A DNA stretch of 64,000 nt, taken from contig NZ_CP013862.1 in NCBI RefSeq assembly GCF_001307805.1, forward strand, positions 3,472,001 to 3,536,000, written 5' to 3'. Source of the DNA: Lentibacillus amyloliquefaciens. Its GTDB lineage: Bacteria; Bacillota; Bacilli; Bacillales; Amphibacillaceae. Under the pieces are notes generated by a model, which was not told the origin of the DNA, ran no database searches, and saw only the letters and a list, made by a program, of their open reading frames with translations. The position numbers were made by a program, and so were the translations under genes. Below are positions 9,143 through 17,894 of the stretch, piece by piece; the first letter of the stretch is position 1; the number at the start of each line of letters is the position of its first letter.

Positions 9143-10048
9143 ATGGATCAGCACTTACAAGTGTTTGTTGCTGTAGCTGAGAAGCGAAATTTTTCAAGGG
9201 CGGCGGAAGAACTGCATATGACGCAGCCTTCTGTCAGTCAGTATATCCGAATGCTTGAAGAAAAATTCGGGACTAAACTCCTGGAGCGAACCAATAAATA
9301 TGTGCGGCTGAACAAAGCAGGCGAAATTGTTTATCACCATGCCAAGGAAATTTTGGGGTTGTACACTAAAACCCAAACACTGATCGATGACTTGATGAAT
9401 CAAGCGAAAGGACCGCTTTCAATTGGCGCGAGCTATACGTTTGGCGAATACGTTCTGCCCCGGATTCTGGCAAAGTTGCATAAGACCTACCCGGATCTCG
9501 AGCCCGCTCTGACCATTGGCAATACGGCGAAAATCGCACATTTAGTTACAAGCCATCAGCTGGATATCGGTATCGTTGAAGGCAATTTCAAAGACAAGCA
9601 GCTGTATGTTGAGGACTTTGCTGAAGATTATATGGTTGTCGTGGCATCACCGGATCATGAATTTGTCCGGCGTGATGGTTATATCGCTACCCGTGAGCTG
9701 GAGGAGGAAATGTGGATTGTGCGTGAGTTGGGCTCAGGCACAAGGGAAGCAACGGAAAAAATGTTTGAAGAAATTGGCATCTCCCCCGAGAGAAAAATCA
9801 ATGTCGGCAGTACGCAATCCATTAAAGAAGTTGTGGAAGAAGGCCTTGGCATTAGTCTGTTATCGCAATGGGCAGTGCAGAAAGAACTGAAGAATGGCGA
9901 CCTGAAAATTATTAAAGTGAAAGGCCTGCCATTCTCACGGCAATTCTCAATCATTACGCAAACACCATTTCAGACAAAGTCACTGGAAGTGTTTAAGAAT
10001 TTATTGTATAAAGAAAGACTGTCTGTAGGCGGGGCGGAGGTGGAATGA
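9143..10048 (+). CDS. LysR-family regulator (YeiE/CysL-like position)
   Basis: A 301-residue LysR-type regulator with an N-terminal helix-turn-helix (about residues 2-60, MDQHLQVFVAVAEKRNFS) and a C-terminal effector domain. The ATG at 9143 is preferred over the GTG at 9134 because it matches the family N-terminus. It is divergent from the YeiH exporter and probably controls it. In Bacillus the related CysL controls sulfite reductase and in enterobacteria YeiE sits beside yeiH, so a sulfur-oxyanion effector is plausible but unproven. It is also visibly related to the other LysR protein at 506-1441. Confidence 0.85.
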   Translation: MDQHLQVFVAVAEKRNFSRAAEELHMTQPSVSQYIRMLEEKFGTKLLERTNKYVRLNKAGEIVYHHAKEILGLYTKTQTLIDDLMNQAKGPLSIGASYTFGEYVLPRILAKLHKTYPDLEPALTIGNTAKIAHLVTSHQLDIGIVEGNFKDKQLYVEDFAEDYMVVVASPDHEFVRRDGYIATRELEEEMWIVRELGSGTREATEKMFEEIGISPERKINVGSTQSIKEVVEEGLGISLLSQWAVQKELKNGDLKIIKVKGLPFSRQFSIITQTPFQTKSLEVFKNLLYKERLSVGGAEVE

Positions 10049-10066
10049 TCAGGGGAGGGAGTACCG

Positions 10067-10179
10067 CGCGAAATAATGGAGGCGCCACGCGAAATCGGGG
10101 CGTCACCGCGCGAAATTACAGCAGAACTGCGCGAAAAATCGCCAAGACTGCGCGAAATCAGGGCATCACCGCGCGAAAT
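10067..10179. repeat. Six-copy 21-bp periodic array, core CGCGAAAT
   Basis: The core CGCGAAAT (one copy CGCGAAAA) occurs at 10067, 10088, 10109, 10130, 10151 and 10172, a period of exactly 21 bases. The 13 bases between cores are degenerate but often read NGGCATCACCG. Because 21 is a multiple of three, both strands show long open frames with a seven-residue repeat (PREI on the plus strand). These are by-products, not genes. The array fills the gap between the convergent LysR and IclR genes. Confidence 0.85.
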
Positions 10180-10243
10180 CACCGCGTTCCATGCAATAGC
10201 AGCCCGACTGGCCTTGGATGATGAGAGTCCTCCCATTACGCCC

Positions 10244-11044
10244 TTATACCCTCATTCGCCTAAAATACCGCTCATCATACCCCATACGCTCAGATGCATC
10301 TTTTCCGGCTGCCATGACTTTTTTGGCGATGCCGGGGATTTTGTTATTCGTCATGCGCTGGAGGGGGCCGACAACGGTGATGGCGCTAACGACTTTTCCG
10401 GTGTGGTCATGGATTGGAGCAGCCACTGATTTGATGCCTTCCCGCAGTTCTTCTGTGCTGATGGCGTAGCCTTTCTCGCGGATGGAGGCCAAGTGTTCAC
10501 GCAATTCGTCCGGATCTGTCACGCTATTTTCAGTGTGAGCTTCCAAGCCCTCACTGATCACTTTTTCCACTGCGTTCTTCTCATCATAAGCCAGCAGCAC
10601 TTTCCCCGAACTTGTGCAATAAGAAGGATTTCGCCGGCCGATGTGGGTCAGAATGCGCACCGGATGATTGCATTCCTCTTTATGGATATAAATGGTATCC
10701 AGGCCGTCCATGATGGCTAAATGCGATGTTTCACCGGTGTCGTTGACCAATTTGGACAGCACCGGGCCTGCTTCTTTATAAATTTCCAGATTGTTCGTTA
10801 AGACGCCTCCGAGTGTCAGCACCGAAAGCCCCAGCGAGTATTCACCGTTTTTATCATTTTTGACGACAAATCCTTCGCTTGCAAGTGTTGCCAATAATCG
10901 GCTGATCGTACTTTTGGCAAGGCCTAGCGATTCAGCTAGTTCACTCACCTTTTTTGATGTATCAAATGTGGAAAAACTTTTCAAAATACGCAATGCGTTT
11001 TGAACCGATGATAAAAGTTGCGGTTCGCTTTTCTTTTTTGCCAT
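10244..11044 (-). CDS. IclR-family regulator of the meta-cleavage genes
   Basis: A 266-residue IclR-type regulator. An N-terminal winged helix-turn-helix (about residues 10-65, with LAESLGLAKSTISRLL as the recognition region) is followed by the IclR effector domain (about 80-255). The start at 11044 is chosen because GAGGTGG precedes it; an upstream ATG would add six residues. It is divergent from the aldehyde dehydrogenase that opens the catechol meta-cleavage operon. Four copies of a 17-bp palindromic motif lie before its own gene, that operon, the dioxygenase gene and the 3-hydroxyacyl-CoA dehydrogenase gene, which suggests it binds all of them. IclR proteins commonly govern aromatic catabolism; the effector is unknown. 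Confidence 0.9.
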   Translation of the reverse strand: MAKKKSEPQLLSSVQNALRILKSFSTFDTSKKVSELAESLGLAKSTISRLLATLASEGFVVKNDKNGEYSLGLSVLTLGGVLTNNLEIYKEAGPVLSKLVNDTGETSHLAIMDGLDTIYIHKEECNHPVRILTHIGRRNPSYCTSSGKVLLAYDEKNAVEKVISEGLEAHTENSVTDPDELREHLASIREKGYAISTEELREGIKSVAAPIHDHTGKVVSAITVVGPLQRMTNNKIPGIAKKVMAAGKDASERMGYDERYFRRMRV

Positions 11045-11067
11045 ATTTGCCACCTCATTCATTCTGC

Positions 11068-11084
11068 GTTCCCTATAAAGGAAT
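11068..11084. promoter_or_regulatory. IclR operator candidate 1 (autoregulatory)
   Basis: GTTCCCTATAAAGGAAT has the near-perfect half-sites GTTCC and GGAAT separated by seven bases. It ends 24 bases from the IclR start codon, a position suited to autoregulation. It shares length, half-sites and the central ATA with three other sites in the window. Confidence 0.6.
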
Positions 11085-11183
11085 GATTTTAATTTAAGTC
11101 TAGCAGAGAAATCATTATAAATACAGGATTCGAAAACGCTTACTAATAGTTATCCAAATATTTATATTAAAAATTTCAATTAT

Positions 11184-11200
11184 GTTCCGCATAGAAGAAC
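11184..11200. promoter_or_regulatory. IclR operator candidate 2, before the meta-cleavage operon
   Basis: GTTCCGCATAGAAGAAC lies 138 bases before the first operon gene and about 30 bases before a -10-like TACAAT at 11231. That placement suits an activator or a repressor of this promoter. A two-mismatch cre-like sequence, CGAAAACGCTTACT, lies about 50 bases further upstream. Confidence 0.6.
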
Positions 11201-11338
11201 TTGGAGGTTTTACAAATTCCAACCCGGCGGTACAATAAAGTTAACCCTTTGGATATATCCACATCCGGAGGTTAAAAGACTAGCCAGCAGAAGTAATATT
11301 GGAAAATCATATAAATATCCTTTAGGAGGTTATCGATT

Positions 11339-12805
11339 ATGCCATCTACTGAAGTGAAAAAAGACAGAGTAGGAATTGACTGTGTCCATTACATTAATGG
11401 TGAATATGTGCACTCGAAAAGCGGTGAAACATTTGAAAACCCGAATCCGGCGACAGAAGAGATTTTAGGTACTGTTGCGGTTGGCGGAAAAGAAGAGGTT
11501 GATGAAGCGGTTAGCGTGGCCCGAAAAGCGTTGAAAGGTGAATGGGCGGATATGCCGTCACGGAAACGGTCGAACGTTATCCGCAAGATTGGTGATCTGA
11601 TTCTGGAAAGACATGAGGAATTGGCAACATTGGAATCCCTTGATACCGGTAAACCGCTATGGTTATCCAAAAGCGTTGATATCGACCGGGCAGCCAACAA
11701 CTTCCATTTCTTTGCGGACTACTTGACAACTGTCGGCACTGAAACGTACCAGCAGGATGATAAAGCGATTCACTATGCGGTGCGCAAACCAACAGGTGTT
11801 GTGGGCTTGATTAATCCATGGAACCTGCCGTTGTTCTTGTTGACATGGAAGCTCGCTCCGGCGCTTGCGGCAGGTAATACGGTTGTTATGAAGCCTTCTG
11901 AAGTGACACCAATGACAGCGACGGTATTAACTGAAATCTGTAAGGAAGCAGGCGTGCCTGATGGTGTGGTTAATACGGTGCATGGTTTCGGGGAAACAGG
12001 TGCGGCCATTTCGTCACATGAAGATGTTGATGGGATTGCGTTCACTGGTGAAACGGTAACTGGTACAGCGATTATGAAAGCTGCTGCCCCAACGCTGAAA
12101 AAACTGTCATTCGAACTCGGTGGCAAGAACCCGAACATTATTTTCGCGGATGCCGATTTGGACGACACCATTGAAACAACGATAAAATCCAGTTTTATTA
12201 ACCAGGGCGAAGTTTGCCTCTGCGGTTCACGGATTTATGTGGAACGGCCTATCTATGATGAATTTGTCGAACGCCTGACTGCCAAAACGAAAGAGATGAA
12301 AGTCGGCGATCCGTTCGAAGCGGATACAAATGTCGGTGCCATGGTCAGTGAAGAGCATTATAACAAAGTGCTCAGCTACCTGGATATTGCCAAAGAAGAA
12401 GGCGGAACGTTCGAGATCGGCGGTAAAGCTGCAGAAGGCTTTGACAAAGGCTATTATATTGAACCAACCATCATCACCGGTCTCGGCAAAGATTCACGCT
12501 GTGTACAGGAAGAAATATTCGGTCCTGTTGTGAACATTGTACCGTTTGATACAGAAGAAGAAGTATTGGAGCAGGTGAACGATACCCATTACGGCTTGAG
12601 TGCCAGCCTGTGGACGACTGACTTCAAACGTGCCCATCGTGTGGCAGGAAAAATTGAAACAGGCATGGTTTGGATCAACACATGGTTCCTGCGTGACTTG
12701 CGTACACCATTCGGCGGCACGAAGCACTCCGGTATTGGCCGTGAAGGTGGCATGCATAGCTTTGAATTCTATTCAGAATTAACCAATATAACGATTAAAC
12801 TTTAG
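11339..12805 (+). CDS. dmpC: 2-Hydroxymuconic semialdehyde dehydrogenase
   Basis: A 488-residue NAD-dependent aldehyde dehydrogenase. Visible motifs are NPWNLPLFL (cofactor domain), FELGGKNPNIIF with the general-base glutamate, and NQGEVCLCGSR with the catalytic cysteine near residue 291; this last form is typical of the DmpC/XylG group. It oxidises the ring-cleavage product 2-hydroxymuconate semialdehyde to 2-hydroxymuconate (4-oxalocrotonate). A TTTAGGAGGT site precedes the ATG. It is the first gene of a tightly spaced six-gene operon that completes the oxalocrotonate branch of the meta pathway. Alternative identity as another semialdehyde dehydrogenase is unlikely given the neighbours. Confidence 0.9.
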   Translation: MPSTEVKKDRVGIDCVHYINGEYVHSKSGETFENPNPATEEILGTVAVGGKEEVDEAVSVARKALKGEWADMPSRKRSNVIRKIGDLILERHEELATLESLDTGKPLWLSKSVDIDRAANNFHFFADYLTTVGTETYQQDDKAIHYAVRKPTGVVGLINPWNLPLFLLTWKLAPALAAGNTVVMKPSEVTPMTATVLTEICKEAGVPDGVVNTVHGFGETGAAISSHEDVDGIAFTGETVTGTAIMKAAAPTLKKLSFELGGKNPNIIFADADLDDTIETTIKSSFINQGEVCLCGSRIYVERPIYDEFVERLTAKTKEMKVGDPFEADTNVGAMVSEEHYNKVLSYLDIAKEEGGTFEIGGKAAEGFDKGYYIEPTIITGLGKDSRCVQEEIFGPVVNIVPFDTEEEVLEQVNDTHYGLSASLWTTDFKRAHRVAGKIETGMVWINTWFLRDLRTPFGGTKHSGIGREGGMHSFEFYSELTNITIKL

Positions 12806-12816
12806 GAGGTTTTTCC

Positions 12817-13614
12817 ATGCAGACGGATTCTAAACCTAATTCAAAACAGCTCGCCGCTCATATCGCCAAAGCGTGGGAAAATCAGGATGGGGTCCAGCCG
12901 CTCACTGAGCTGGATCCCGACCTCTCAATCGATGATGCTTATCATGTACAGTTGGAGACGATTCAGAACCATGTTAAAGATGGCGCGCGCATTACAGGTA
13001 AGAAGATTGGCCTGACGTCAAAGGCGATGCAGGAGATGCTCGGTGTCGATGAGCCGGATTATGGGCATTTACTGAGCCAGATGGAAGTTGAAAACGCTGG
13101 CACCGTCTCACGAAATCAGGTGCTGCAGCCTAAGGTGGAAGGCGAAATAGCATTTATTTTAAAAGACGACCTTGAAGGGCCTGATGTGACAGCGCTTGAT
13201 GTGTTGAAAGCGACGGATGTGATTGTGCCGGCAATTGAAATTGTTGACAGCCGGGTTAAAGACTGGAAAATCACATTGCCCGATACGATTGCCGATAATG
13301 CATCATCCGGTTTGTACGTTCTGGGTGATAAGCCGTGTAAAATAGAAGATGTTGACATCAAACAGGTCGGAATGGCTTTATTTAAAAACGGCAAACTGCA
13401 AAACACGGGTGTCGGTGCGGCGGCATTGGGTGACCCTGCTAAATGTGTCGCATGGCTTGCGAACAAACTGGCGGCATATGATATTCAATTGAAAGCAGGC
13501 GAAGTGATTCTCTCAGGTGCCTTGTCAGCAGCGGTGGAGGCGGATCCCGGCGATGAGTTCCGCGTGAAGTTTTCTGATCTCGGTGAGTTGACGGTTAAAT
13601 TTGAAAGCGGTTGA
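12817..13614 (+). CDS. dmpE: 2-Oxopent-4-enoate hydratase
   Basis: A 265-residue member of the fumarylacetoacetate hydrolase-like hydratase/decarboxylase family (DmpE/MhpD). It adds water to 2-oxopent-4-enoate to give 4-hydroxy-2-oxovalerate in a metal-dependent reaction. The central stretch with KVEGEIAFIL and the following AIEIVDSRVKDWKI contains acidic residues expected to bind the divalent metal. It starts 11 bases after the dehydrogenase, behind TTTAGGAGG. The gene product is clearly paralogous to the decarboxylase four genes on (15601-16389). The two are told apart by operon order and by family features, so swapping their exact roles cannot be wholly excluded. Confidence 0.82.
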   Translation: MQTDSKPNSKQLAAHIAKAWENQDGVQPLTELDPDLSIDDAYHVQLETIQNHVKDGARITGKKIGLTSKAMQEMLGVDEPDYGHLLSQMEVENAGTVSRNQVLQPKVEGEIAFILKDDLEGPDVTALDVLKATDVIVPAIEIVDSRVKDWKITLPDTIADNASSGLYVLGDKPCKIEDVDIKQVGMALFKNGKLQNTGVGAAALGDPAKCVAWLANKLAAYDIQLKAGEVILSGALSAAVEADPGDEFRVKFSDLGELTVKFESG

Positions 13615-13647
13615 TTTAGAAATGTAACTCAAAAAGGAGGGATGGCC

Positions 13648-14538
13648 GTGAAGAAATTAAAGGTCGGTATTATCGGAACGGGCAATATTGGCTCGGACTT
13701 GATGGTGAAACTAACAAAATCCGATTCACTCGAACTGAAGGCTGTCATGGGCGTCGATCCTGAATCAAGAGGGATGCGCCATGCGAAGGAATTAGGGGTG
13801 CACGTCTTTGATAATGGTGTGGATGGTTTAAAGGACTACCCGGACTTGGTTGACATCGTTTTTGATGCCACAAGCGCCAAAGCGCATTTGCACAATAATG
13901 AGGTTGCACAGGAAATGGGCATCCAGATGCTTGACTTAACACCGGCAGCGATTGGACCATTCATCGTCCCGACGGTCAATCTTGGGGAAAATCTGGATGC
14001 TAAAAATGTGAATTTGATTACGTGCGGCGGTCAGGCAACGATTCCGATTGTGCACGCAATCCAGCAGGCAGCAACGGTCGAATATGCTGAAATTGTCGCT
14101 ACCATTTCCAGTGAGAGCGCCGGGACTGGGACACGTGCGAACATTGATGAATTTACTGAAACAACTGCGAAAGGCATTGAACAGGTCGGCGGGGCTAAAG
14201 AAGGTAAGGCGATTATCATTTTGAACCCGGCTGAACCACCGATTATGATGCGTGATACGGTTCATGCCATCGTGAACGAGGATGAATTGGATGAAAAAGC
14301 GATAACAGAATCAATCCGGAATATGGCAGATAAAGTTCAATCCTATGTGCCTGGCTATCATTTAAAGACAGAACCGATTTTTGACGGTAATAAAGTGTCC
14401 GTATTTCTGGAAATTGAAGGCGCCGGACACTATTTGCCAAAATATGCCGGAAACCTCGATATCATGACGTCTGCTGCTGTCAAAGTGGCAGAAGAATTTG
14501 CGAAAGATAAAGCGGCGAAAACGGTCGAACAATCCTAA
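13648..14538 (+). CDS. dmpF: Acetaldehyde dehydrogenase (acylating)
   Basis: A 296-residue enzyme converting acetaldehyde + CoA + NAD to acetyl-CoA. The N-terminal [14 protein letters not shown] is the dinucleotide-binding loop, and [10 protein letters not shown] holds the catalytic cysteine near residue 130. The GTG at 13648 is chosen because the AAAGGAGG site ends seven bases before it; the ATG at 13642 has only one base of spacing. It is followed directly by the aldolase gene, with which it normally forms a channelled bifunctional complex, so volatile acetaldehyde does not escape. Confidence 0.92.
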   Translation: MKKLKVGIIGTGNIGSDLMVKLTKSDSLELKAVMGVDPESRGMRHAKELGVHVFDNGVDGLKDYPDLVDIVFDATSAKAHLHNNEVAQEMGIQMLDLTPAAIGPFIVPTVNLGENLDAKNVNLITCGGQATIPIVHAIQQAATVEYAEIVATISSESAGTGTRANIDEFTETTAKGIEQVGGAKEGKAIIILNPAEPPIMMRDTVHAIVNEDELDEKAITESIRNMADKVQSYVPGYHLKTEPIFDGNKVSVFLEIEGAGHYLPKYAGNLDIMTSAAVKVAEEFAKDKAAKTVEQS

Positions 14539-14553
14539 GAAGGAGGGGGAAAC

Positions 14554-15576
14554 ATGAGCAATCAACTCGATATTAAACTGACTGAAGTGGCGTTGCGCGA
14601 CGGCAGTCATGCTATCAGCCACCAATATACCGTTGAACAAGTCACAAACATTACCAAAGCATTGAATGAAGCACGCGTTCCGTATATTGAAGTGACACAC
14701 GGTGACGGTCTTGGCGGTTCTTCATTGCAGTATGGTAGATCGCTGACCGATGAGCTGAAATTAATCGAAGCGGCCGTTTCAGTGGCGGATTTTTCCAAAA
14801 TAGCCGTACTGCTGTTGCCTGGCATCGGCACAATCGAAAATTTGAAAGAAGCAGCGAATCTTGGTGCGAAAATGGCCCGTGTTGCGACACATGTCACTGA
14901 AGCAGATGTGTCCAAACAGCATATTGAAACGGCTAAAGAACTTGGCATGGAAACGGTCGGCTTTCTCATGATGAGCCACATGGTTGGGTCAGAAAAACTC
15001 GTTGAGCAGGCAAAATTAATGGAAAGCTATGGCGCCGATACCGTCTACATGGTTGACTCGGCAGGGGCGCTCTTGCCGCATGAAGTGCGCGAACGGACAA
15101 GAGCACTGAAACAGGAACTTTCCTGCCATGTCGGTTTCCACGGCCATAATAACTTATCGGTTGCGATGGGCAATACATTGGCGGCAATTGAAGAAGGTGC
15201 AACACGCATCGACGGCAGCATTCGCTGTCTTGGCGCAGGTGCGGGCAACACGCAAACGGAAGTGTTAGTCGCTGTTCTTGAGAAAATGGGGATTGAAACC
15301 GGTGTCGATGTTTACAAAATAATGGATATTGCAGAAGATATTGTGGCACCGATCCTGCCGAAACCACAGGAAATCGACCGCGACAGCCTGACGATGGGCT
15401 ATGCCGGCGTCTATTCGAGCTTCCTCTTGCATGCTAATCGTGCATCGAAAAAGTTTGGTGTCGATTCAAGAGATATCTTGATGGAGCTTGGGCGGCGTGA
15501 AATTGTCGGCGGGCAGGAAGATATGATTATTGATGTCGCAGCAGAACTTGCCGGCAAGGAAAAAACAGCAACTTAG
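14554..15576 (+). CDS. dmpG: 4-Hydroxy-2-oxovalerate aldolase
   Basis: A 340-residue pyruvate aldolase of the HMG-CoA-lyase-like TIM-barrel family. It splits 4-hydroxy-2-oxovalerate into pyruvate and acetaldehyde. The motif ALRDGSHAISHQY near the N-terminus supplies the catalytic Arg-Asp pair and a His, and GFHGHNNLSVA near residue 195 supplies two metal-binding histidines. The C-terminal helical domain that contacts the acylating dehydrogenase is present, and the length is normal. AGGAGGGGG lies before the ATG, 15 bases after the partner gene. Confidence 0.93.
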   Translation: MSNQLDIKLTEVALRDGSHAISHQYTVEQVTNITKALNEARVPYIEVTHGDGLGGSSLQYGRSLTDELKLIEAAVSVADFSKIAVLLLPGIGTIENLKEAANLGAKMARVATHVTEADVSKQHIETAKELGMETVGFLMMSHMVGSEKLVEQAKLMESYGADTVYMVDSAGALLPHEVRERTRALKQELSCHVGFHGHNNLSVAMGNTLAAIEEGATRIDGSIRCLGAGAGNTQTEVLVAVLEKMGIETGVDVYKIMDIAEDIVAPILPKPQEIDRDSLTMGYAGVYSSFLLHANRASKKFGVDSRDILMELGRREIVGGQEDMIIDVAAELAGKEKTAT

Positions 15577-15600
15577 AGGAATTGAGGGGGGTTCAAATTT

Positions 15601-16389
15601 ATGGACGAACAATTAATTAACAAACTAGCAGACTATGTTTATCAAGCAGAAAAAGAGAAGCGTGAGATCGTTAAAATAACGGCTGAAATGTATCCGGAAC
15701 TATCAATTGATGAAGCATATCTGGTTCAAGAAGAACTTATTCGCCGGAAACAAAACGATGGTCTGACAATTGTTGGGCCGAAGATGGGGATTACGAGTGA
15801 AGCTAAAATGAAGCAAATGAATGTCGATAATCCAATCTATGGCTATGTATTCGATGACATGGTCGTGGCTGAAGGCGACACGATTTCACTATCAGACTAT
15901 ATACACCCTAAGATTGAGCCCGAAATCGGCTTTGTGCTGAAACGGGACTTGGAAGGGCCGAATGTGACGGCACTGGATGTTTTGCGGTCGACGGAATATG
16001 TCTTCCCGGCGATTGAAATCATCGACAGCCGCTATGAAAACTTCAATTTCACACTTCCTGATGTGGTTGCAGATAACACATCTGCATCCGGTGCGGTCTT
16101 TGGTACGGCACTGAAAACGCCGGATCAGCTGGAGTTGGATGTTGTCGGCGTCACGTTATCGATTAACGGCGAAGTGAAATCACTTGGAGCGGGCGCCGCC
16201 GTATTGAGCCATCCGGCAAATTCGATTGCCAGTCTTGCCAACATGCTCGCTAAAAAGGGCGAAAAAGTGAAAGCCGGCCAGCCGATTTTATCCGGCGGCA
16301 TCACCGCAGCAGTCAGGCTGTCCGAGGGAGACTTTGTCAATGTCAAGTGCGGCGGTCTTGGCGATGTATCCTTCTTTGTGAAGAAATAG
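15601..16389 (+). CDS. dmpH: 4-Oxalocrotonate decarboxylase
   Basis: A 262-residue protein of the same hydratase/decarboxylase family as the product of 12817-13614. It contains VGPKMGITSEAKM near residue 60 and a KIEPEIGFVL metal-site segment near 103. In the pathway it removes CO2 from 2-oxo-3-hexenedioate to give 2-oxopent-4-enoate and usually associates with the hydratase. An AGGGGGGTT site precedes the ATG. Assignment as decarboxylase rather than hydratase rests on its closeness to DmpH-type proteins and on its place next to the tautomerase gene. Confidence 0.82.
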   Translation: MDEQLINKLADYVYQAEKEKREIVKITAEMYPELSIDEAYLVQEELIRRKQNDGLTIVGPKMGITSEAKMKQMNVDNPIYGYVFDDMVVAEGDTISLSDYIHPKIEPEIGFVLKRDLEGPNVTALDVLRSTEYVFPAIEIIDSRYENFNFTLPDVVADNTSASGAVFGTALKTPDQLELDVVGVTLSINGEVKSLGAGAAVLSHPANSIASLANMLAKKGEKVKAGQPILSGGITAAVRLSEGDFVNVKCGGLGDVSFFVKK

Positions 16390-16431
16390 AAGAATAGATG
16401 AAGCAAATGATAAAGATTGGAGGTGACGTAT

Positions 16432-16623
16432 TTGCCACTAGTCAATATTCAAATAATGGAAGGCAGGTCACAAGAAAAAATTGACGCGTTAATGCAAAAT
16501 GTGACCGAAACCGTCAGTGAATCGCTGGATGCGCCGAAAAAGAACGTCCGGGTGATTGTGAATGAGGTGCCAAAAACCCATTGGTCAATCGGCGGCACGA
16601 GTGCGAAGGATTTGGGGAGATAA
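16432..16623 (+). CDS. dmpI: 4-Oxalocrotonate tautomerase, TTG start
   Basis: A 63-residue tautomerase. The TTG at 16432 is chosen for two reasons: GGAGGTGA at 16419-16426 has correct spacing to it, and removal of the initiator methionine exposes the essential amino-terminal proline (PLVNIQIMEG). An upstream in-frame ATG-like start at 16417 would bury that proline and make the enzyme inactive. Arg11 and Arg39 of the classical enzyme are present; position 50 is Trp where the Pseudomonas enzyme has Phe. It interconverts enol and keto forms of 2-hydroxymuconate and is the last gene of the operon. Confidence 0.92.
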   Translation: MPLVNIQIMEGRSQEKIDALMQNVTETVSESLDAPKKNVRVIVNEVPKTHWSIGGTSAKDLGR

Positions 16624-16667
16624 AGTGTGACCTAATCTGAAAAATTAATCAAAAATAATTTAATTTT

Positions 16668-16684
16668 GTTGCACATACCGGAAC
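16668..16684. promoter_or_regulatory. IclR operator candidate 3, before the catechol dioxygenase gene
   Basis: GTTGCACATACCGGAAC is the least symmetrical of the four sites but keeps the 17-base length, the GTT and GAAC ends and the central ATA. It sits about 30 bases upstream of a -10-like TATTAT at 16715, as candidate 2 does relative to its own promoter. Confidence 0.5.
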
Positions 16685-16773
16685 TGGGCGGTTTTTTTCG
16701 AGCTGAGCTTAGCCTATTATAAAATTAAGAAAAATTTTTCAATAGCCTGGCTGGCTCTTTTTTTAGAAGTGTG

Positions 16774-16787
16774 TGAAAGCGTTATCA
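16774..16787 (+). promoter_or_regulatory. CcpA cre box before the catechol dioxygenase gene
   Basis: TGAAAGCGTTATCA matches TGWAANCGNTNWCA perfectly. It lies 38 bases before the GTG start and downstream of the likely -10 element, where bound CcpA would block elongation. Confidence 0.72.
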
Positions 16788-16825
16788 AAAGGTAGTTAAA
16801 TTAACTAAGGCAGGGGGATTATATA

Positions 16826-17812
16826 GTGCTGGAACAAGAATTAAAGCAGTTTGATGTTGCGCAGTTGGCTCACGTGGAGATTTATACACCGGTCCCTGAG
16901 GAGACTGTATGGTTCTTTAAGGAGTTATTGGGTATGACAGAAGTGGAAAGGGAAGGTCGGTCGGTTTATCTGCGTTCTTATGAGGACCATTATCACCATT
17001 CATTAAAAGTGACTGAGCGGAATGAACCTGGTTTGGGTCATGTCAGTTGGCGGGCAAGCTCCAAAAACGCGCTCGAGCGTCGTGTGAAAGACCTGGAAAA
17101 ATCAGGCGCCGGTAAAGGCTGGATCGACGGGGATCTTGGACATGGAGCTGCTTATCAATTTGTTACGCCGGATAACCACAATATGGAAATTCTATGGGAT
17201 GTTGATTATTATCAGTGCAGCGATGACAAAAAGTCGCCGCTTAAAAGCCGTCCGGAAAAACGTCCGATAACCGGTATCCCTGTTCGCCGTATTGACCATG
17301 TCAACTTGATGTCCAGCAATGTGAACCGCAATAAGGAGCACTTGATGAATGATCTTGGATTCAAATTGCGTGAGCACGTCGTGAAAAATGATGGAGATGA
17401 AATTGGTGCTTGGTTAAGTGTCAGTCCGCTGGTGCATGAACTTGCTTACATGGAGGATGCAACTACTTCAGAGCAGGGACTTGGGCGGCTTCACCACTTG
17501 GCATTCTGGTATGGGTTCCCGCAGCATCTGCATGATTTATCTGATGTATTAACAGAACATGGTATCGAAATTGAAGCAGGCCCGCTGAAGCACGGCGTCT
17601 CCCAGGCACTATGTATGTATGTGATTGAACCGGGCGGCAACCGCATAGAGCTTTTCGGGGATTCCGGCTATCTGATTTTTGACCCGGACTGGCAGCCGGT
17701 TAAATGGAACGAGGACGAAGTGGAACAAGCAATTATTCACTATGGTGCACCACTACCGGATAGTTACTTTAAATACGGAACGCCAAATGTTAAGGCACCG
17801 GTTAAGAACTAA
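16826..17812 (+). CDS. Catechol 2,3-dioxygenase (extradiol)
   Basis: A 328-residue vicinal-oxygen-chelate dioxygenase that opens catechol between C2 and C3 to give 2-hydroxymuconate semialdehyde. Four glyoxalase-like modules form two domains. The C-terminal domain holds the iron site: His158 in RRIDHVNL, a His in [10 protein letters not shown] (223/224) and Glu275 in [11 protein letters not shown]. The start is a GTG behind GCAGGGGGA. It is transcribed apart from the six-gene operon, with its own IclR-type site and cre box. Catechol is the expected substrate because a hydroxymuconate semialdehyde dehydrogenase and the oxalocrotonate branch lie next door; a substituted catechol is possible. 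No ring-hydroxylating enzyme is in the window. Confidence 0.88.
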   Translation: MLEQELKQFDVAQLAHVEIYTPVPEETVWFFKELLGMTEVEREGRSVYLRSYEDHYHHSLKVTERNEPGLGHVSWRASSKNALERRVKDLEKSGAGKGWIDGDLGHGAAYQFVTPDNHNMEILWDVDYYQCSDDKKSPLKSRPEKRPITGIPVRRIDHVNLMSSNVNRNKEHLMNDLGFKLREHVVKNDGDEIGAWLSVSPLVHELAYMEDATTSEQGLGRLHHLAFWYGFPQHLHDLSDVLTEHGIEIEAGPLKHGVSQALCMYVIEPGGNRIELFGDSGYLIFDPDWQPVKWNEDEVEQAIIHYGAPLPDSYFKYGTPNVKAPVKN

Positions 17813-17894
17813 GTCTGTTTTCTAAGCGGTTGTTGTAAAATCTATAAAATACGACGTAACTTTAGGTGAAAGTTGGTGCGTCGTCTACCGCTTC

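Noticed and set aside
10049..10243. CRISPR array
   Set aside because: The repeats are only 8 conserved bases with 13-base degenerate spacers. That is far from CRISPR repeat and spacer sizes, and no cas genes are present.
9970..10429. Long overlapping open frames on both strands across the array at 10067, with PREI- or ISRG-type heptads
   Set aside because: They arise because the repeat period (21) is a multiple of three. No ribosome site, no start conservation, and both strands are equally open. Treated as repeat, not genes.
11134..11147. Cre box before the meta-cleavage operon (CGAAAACGCTTACT)
   Set aside because: Two mismatches, including both end bases. It is too weak to list as a feature, although the position would make sense.
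14966..15367. 133-codon minus-strand frame inside the aldolase gene
   Set aside because: Antisense shadow rich in Arg, Ser, Pro and Leu, opposite a strongly conserved catalytic gene.
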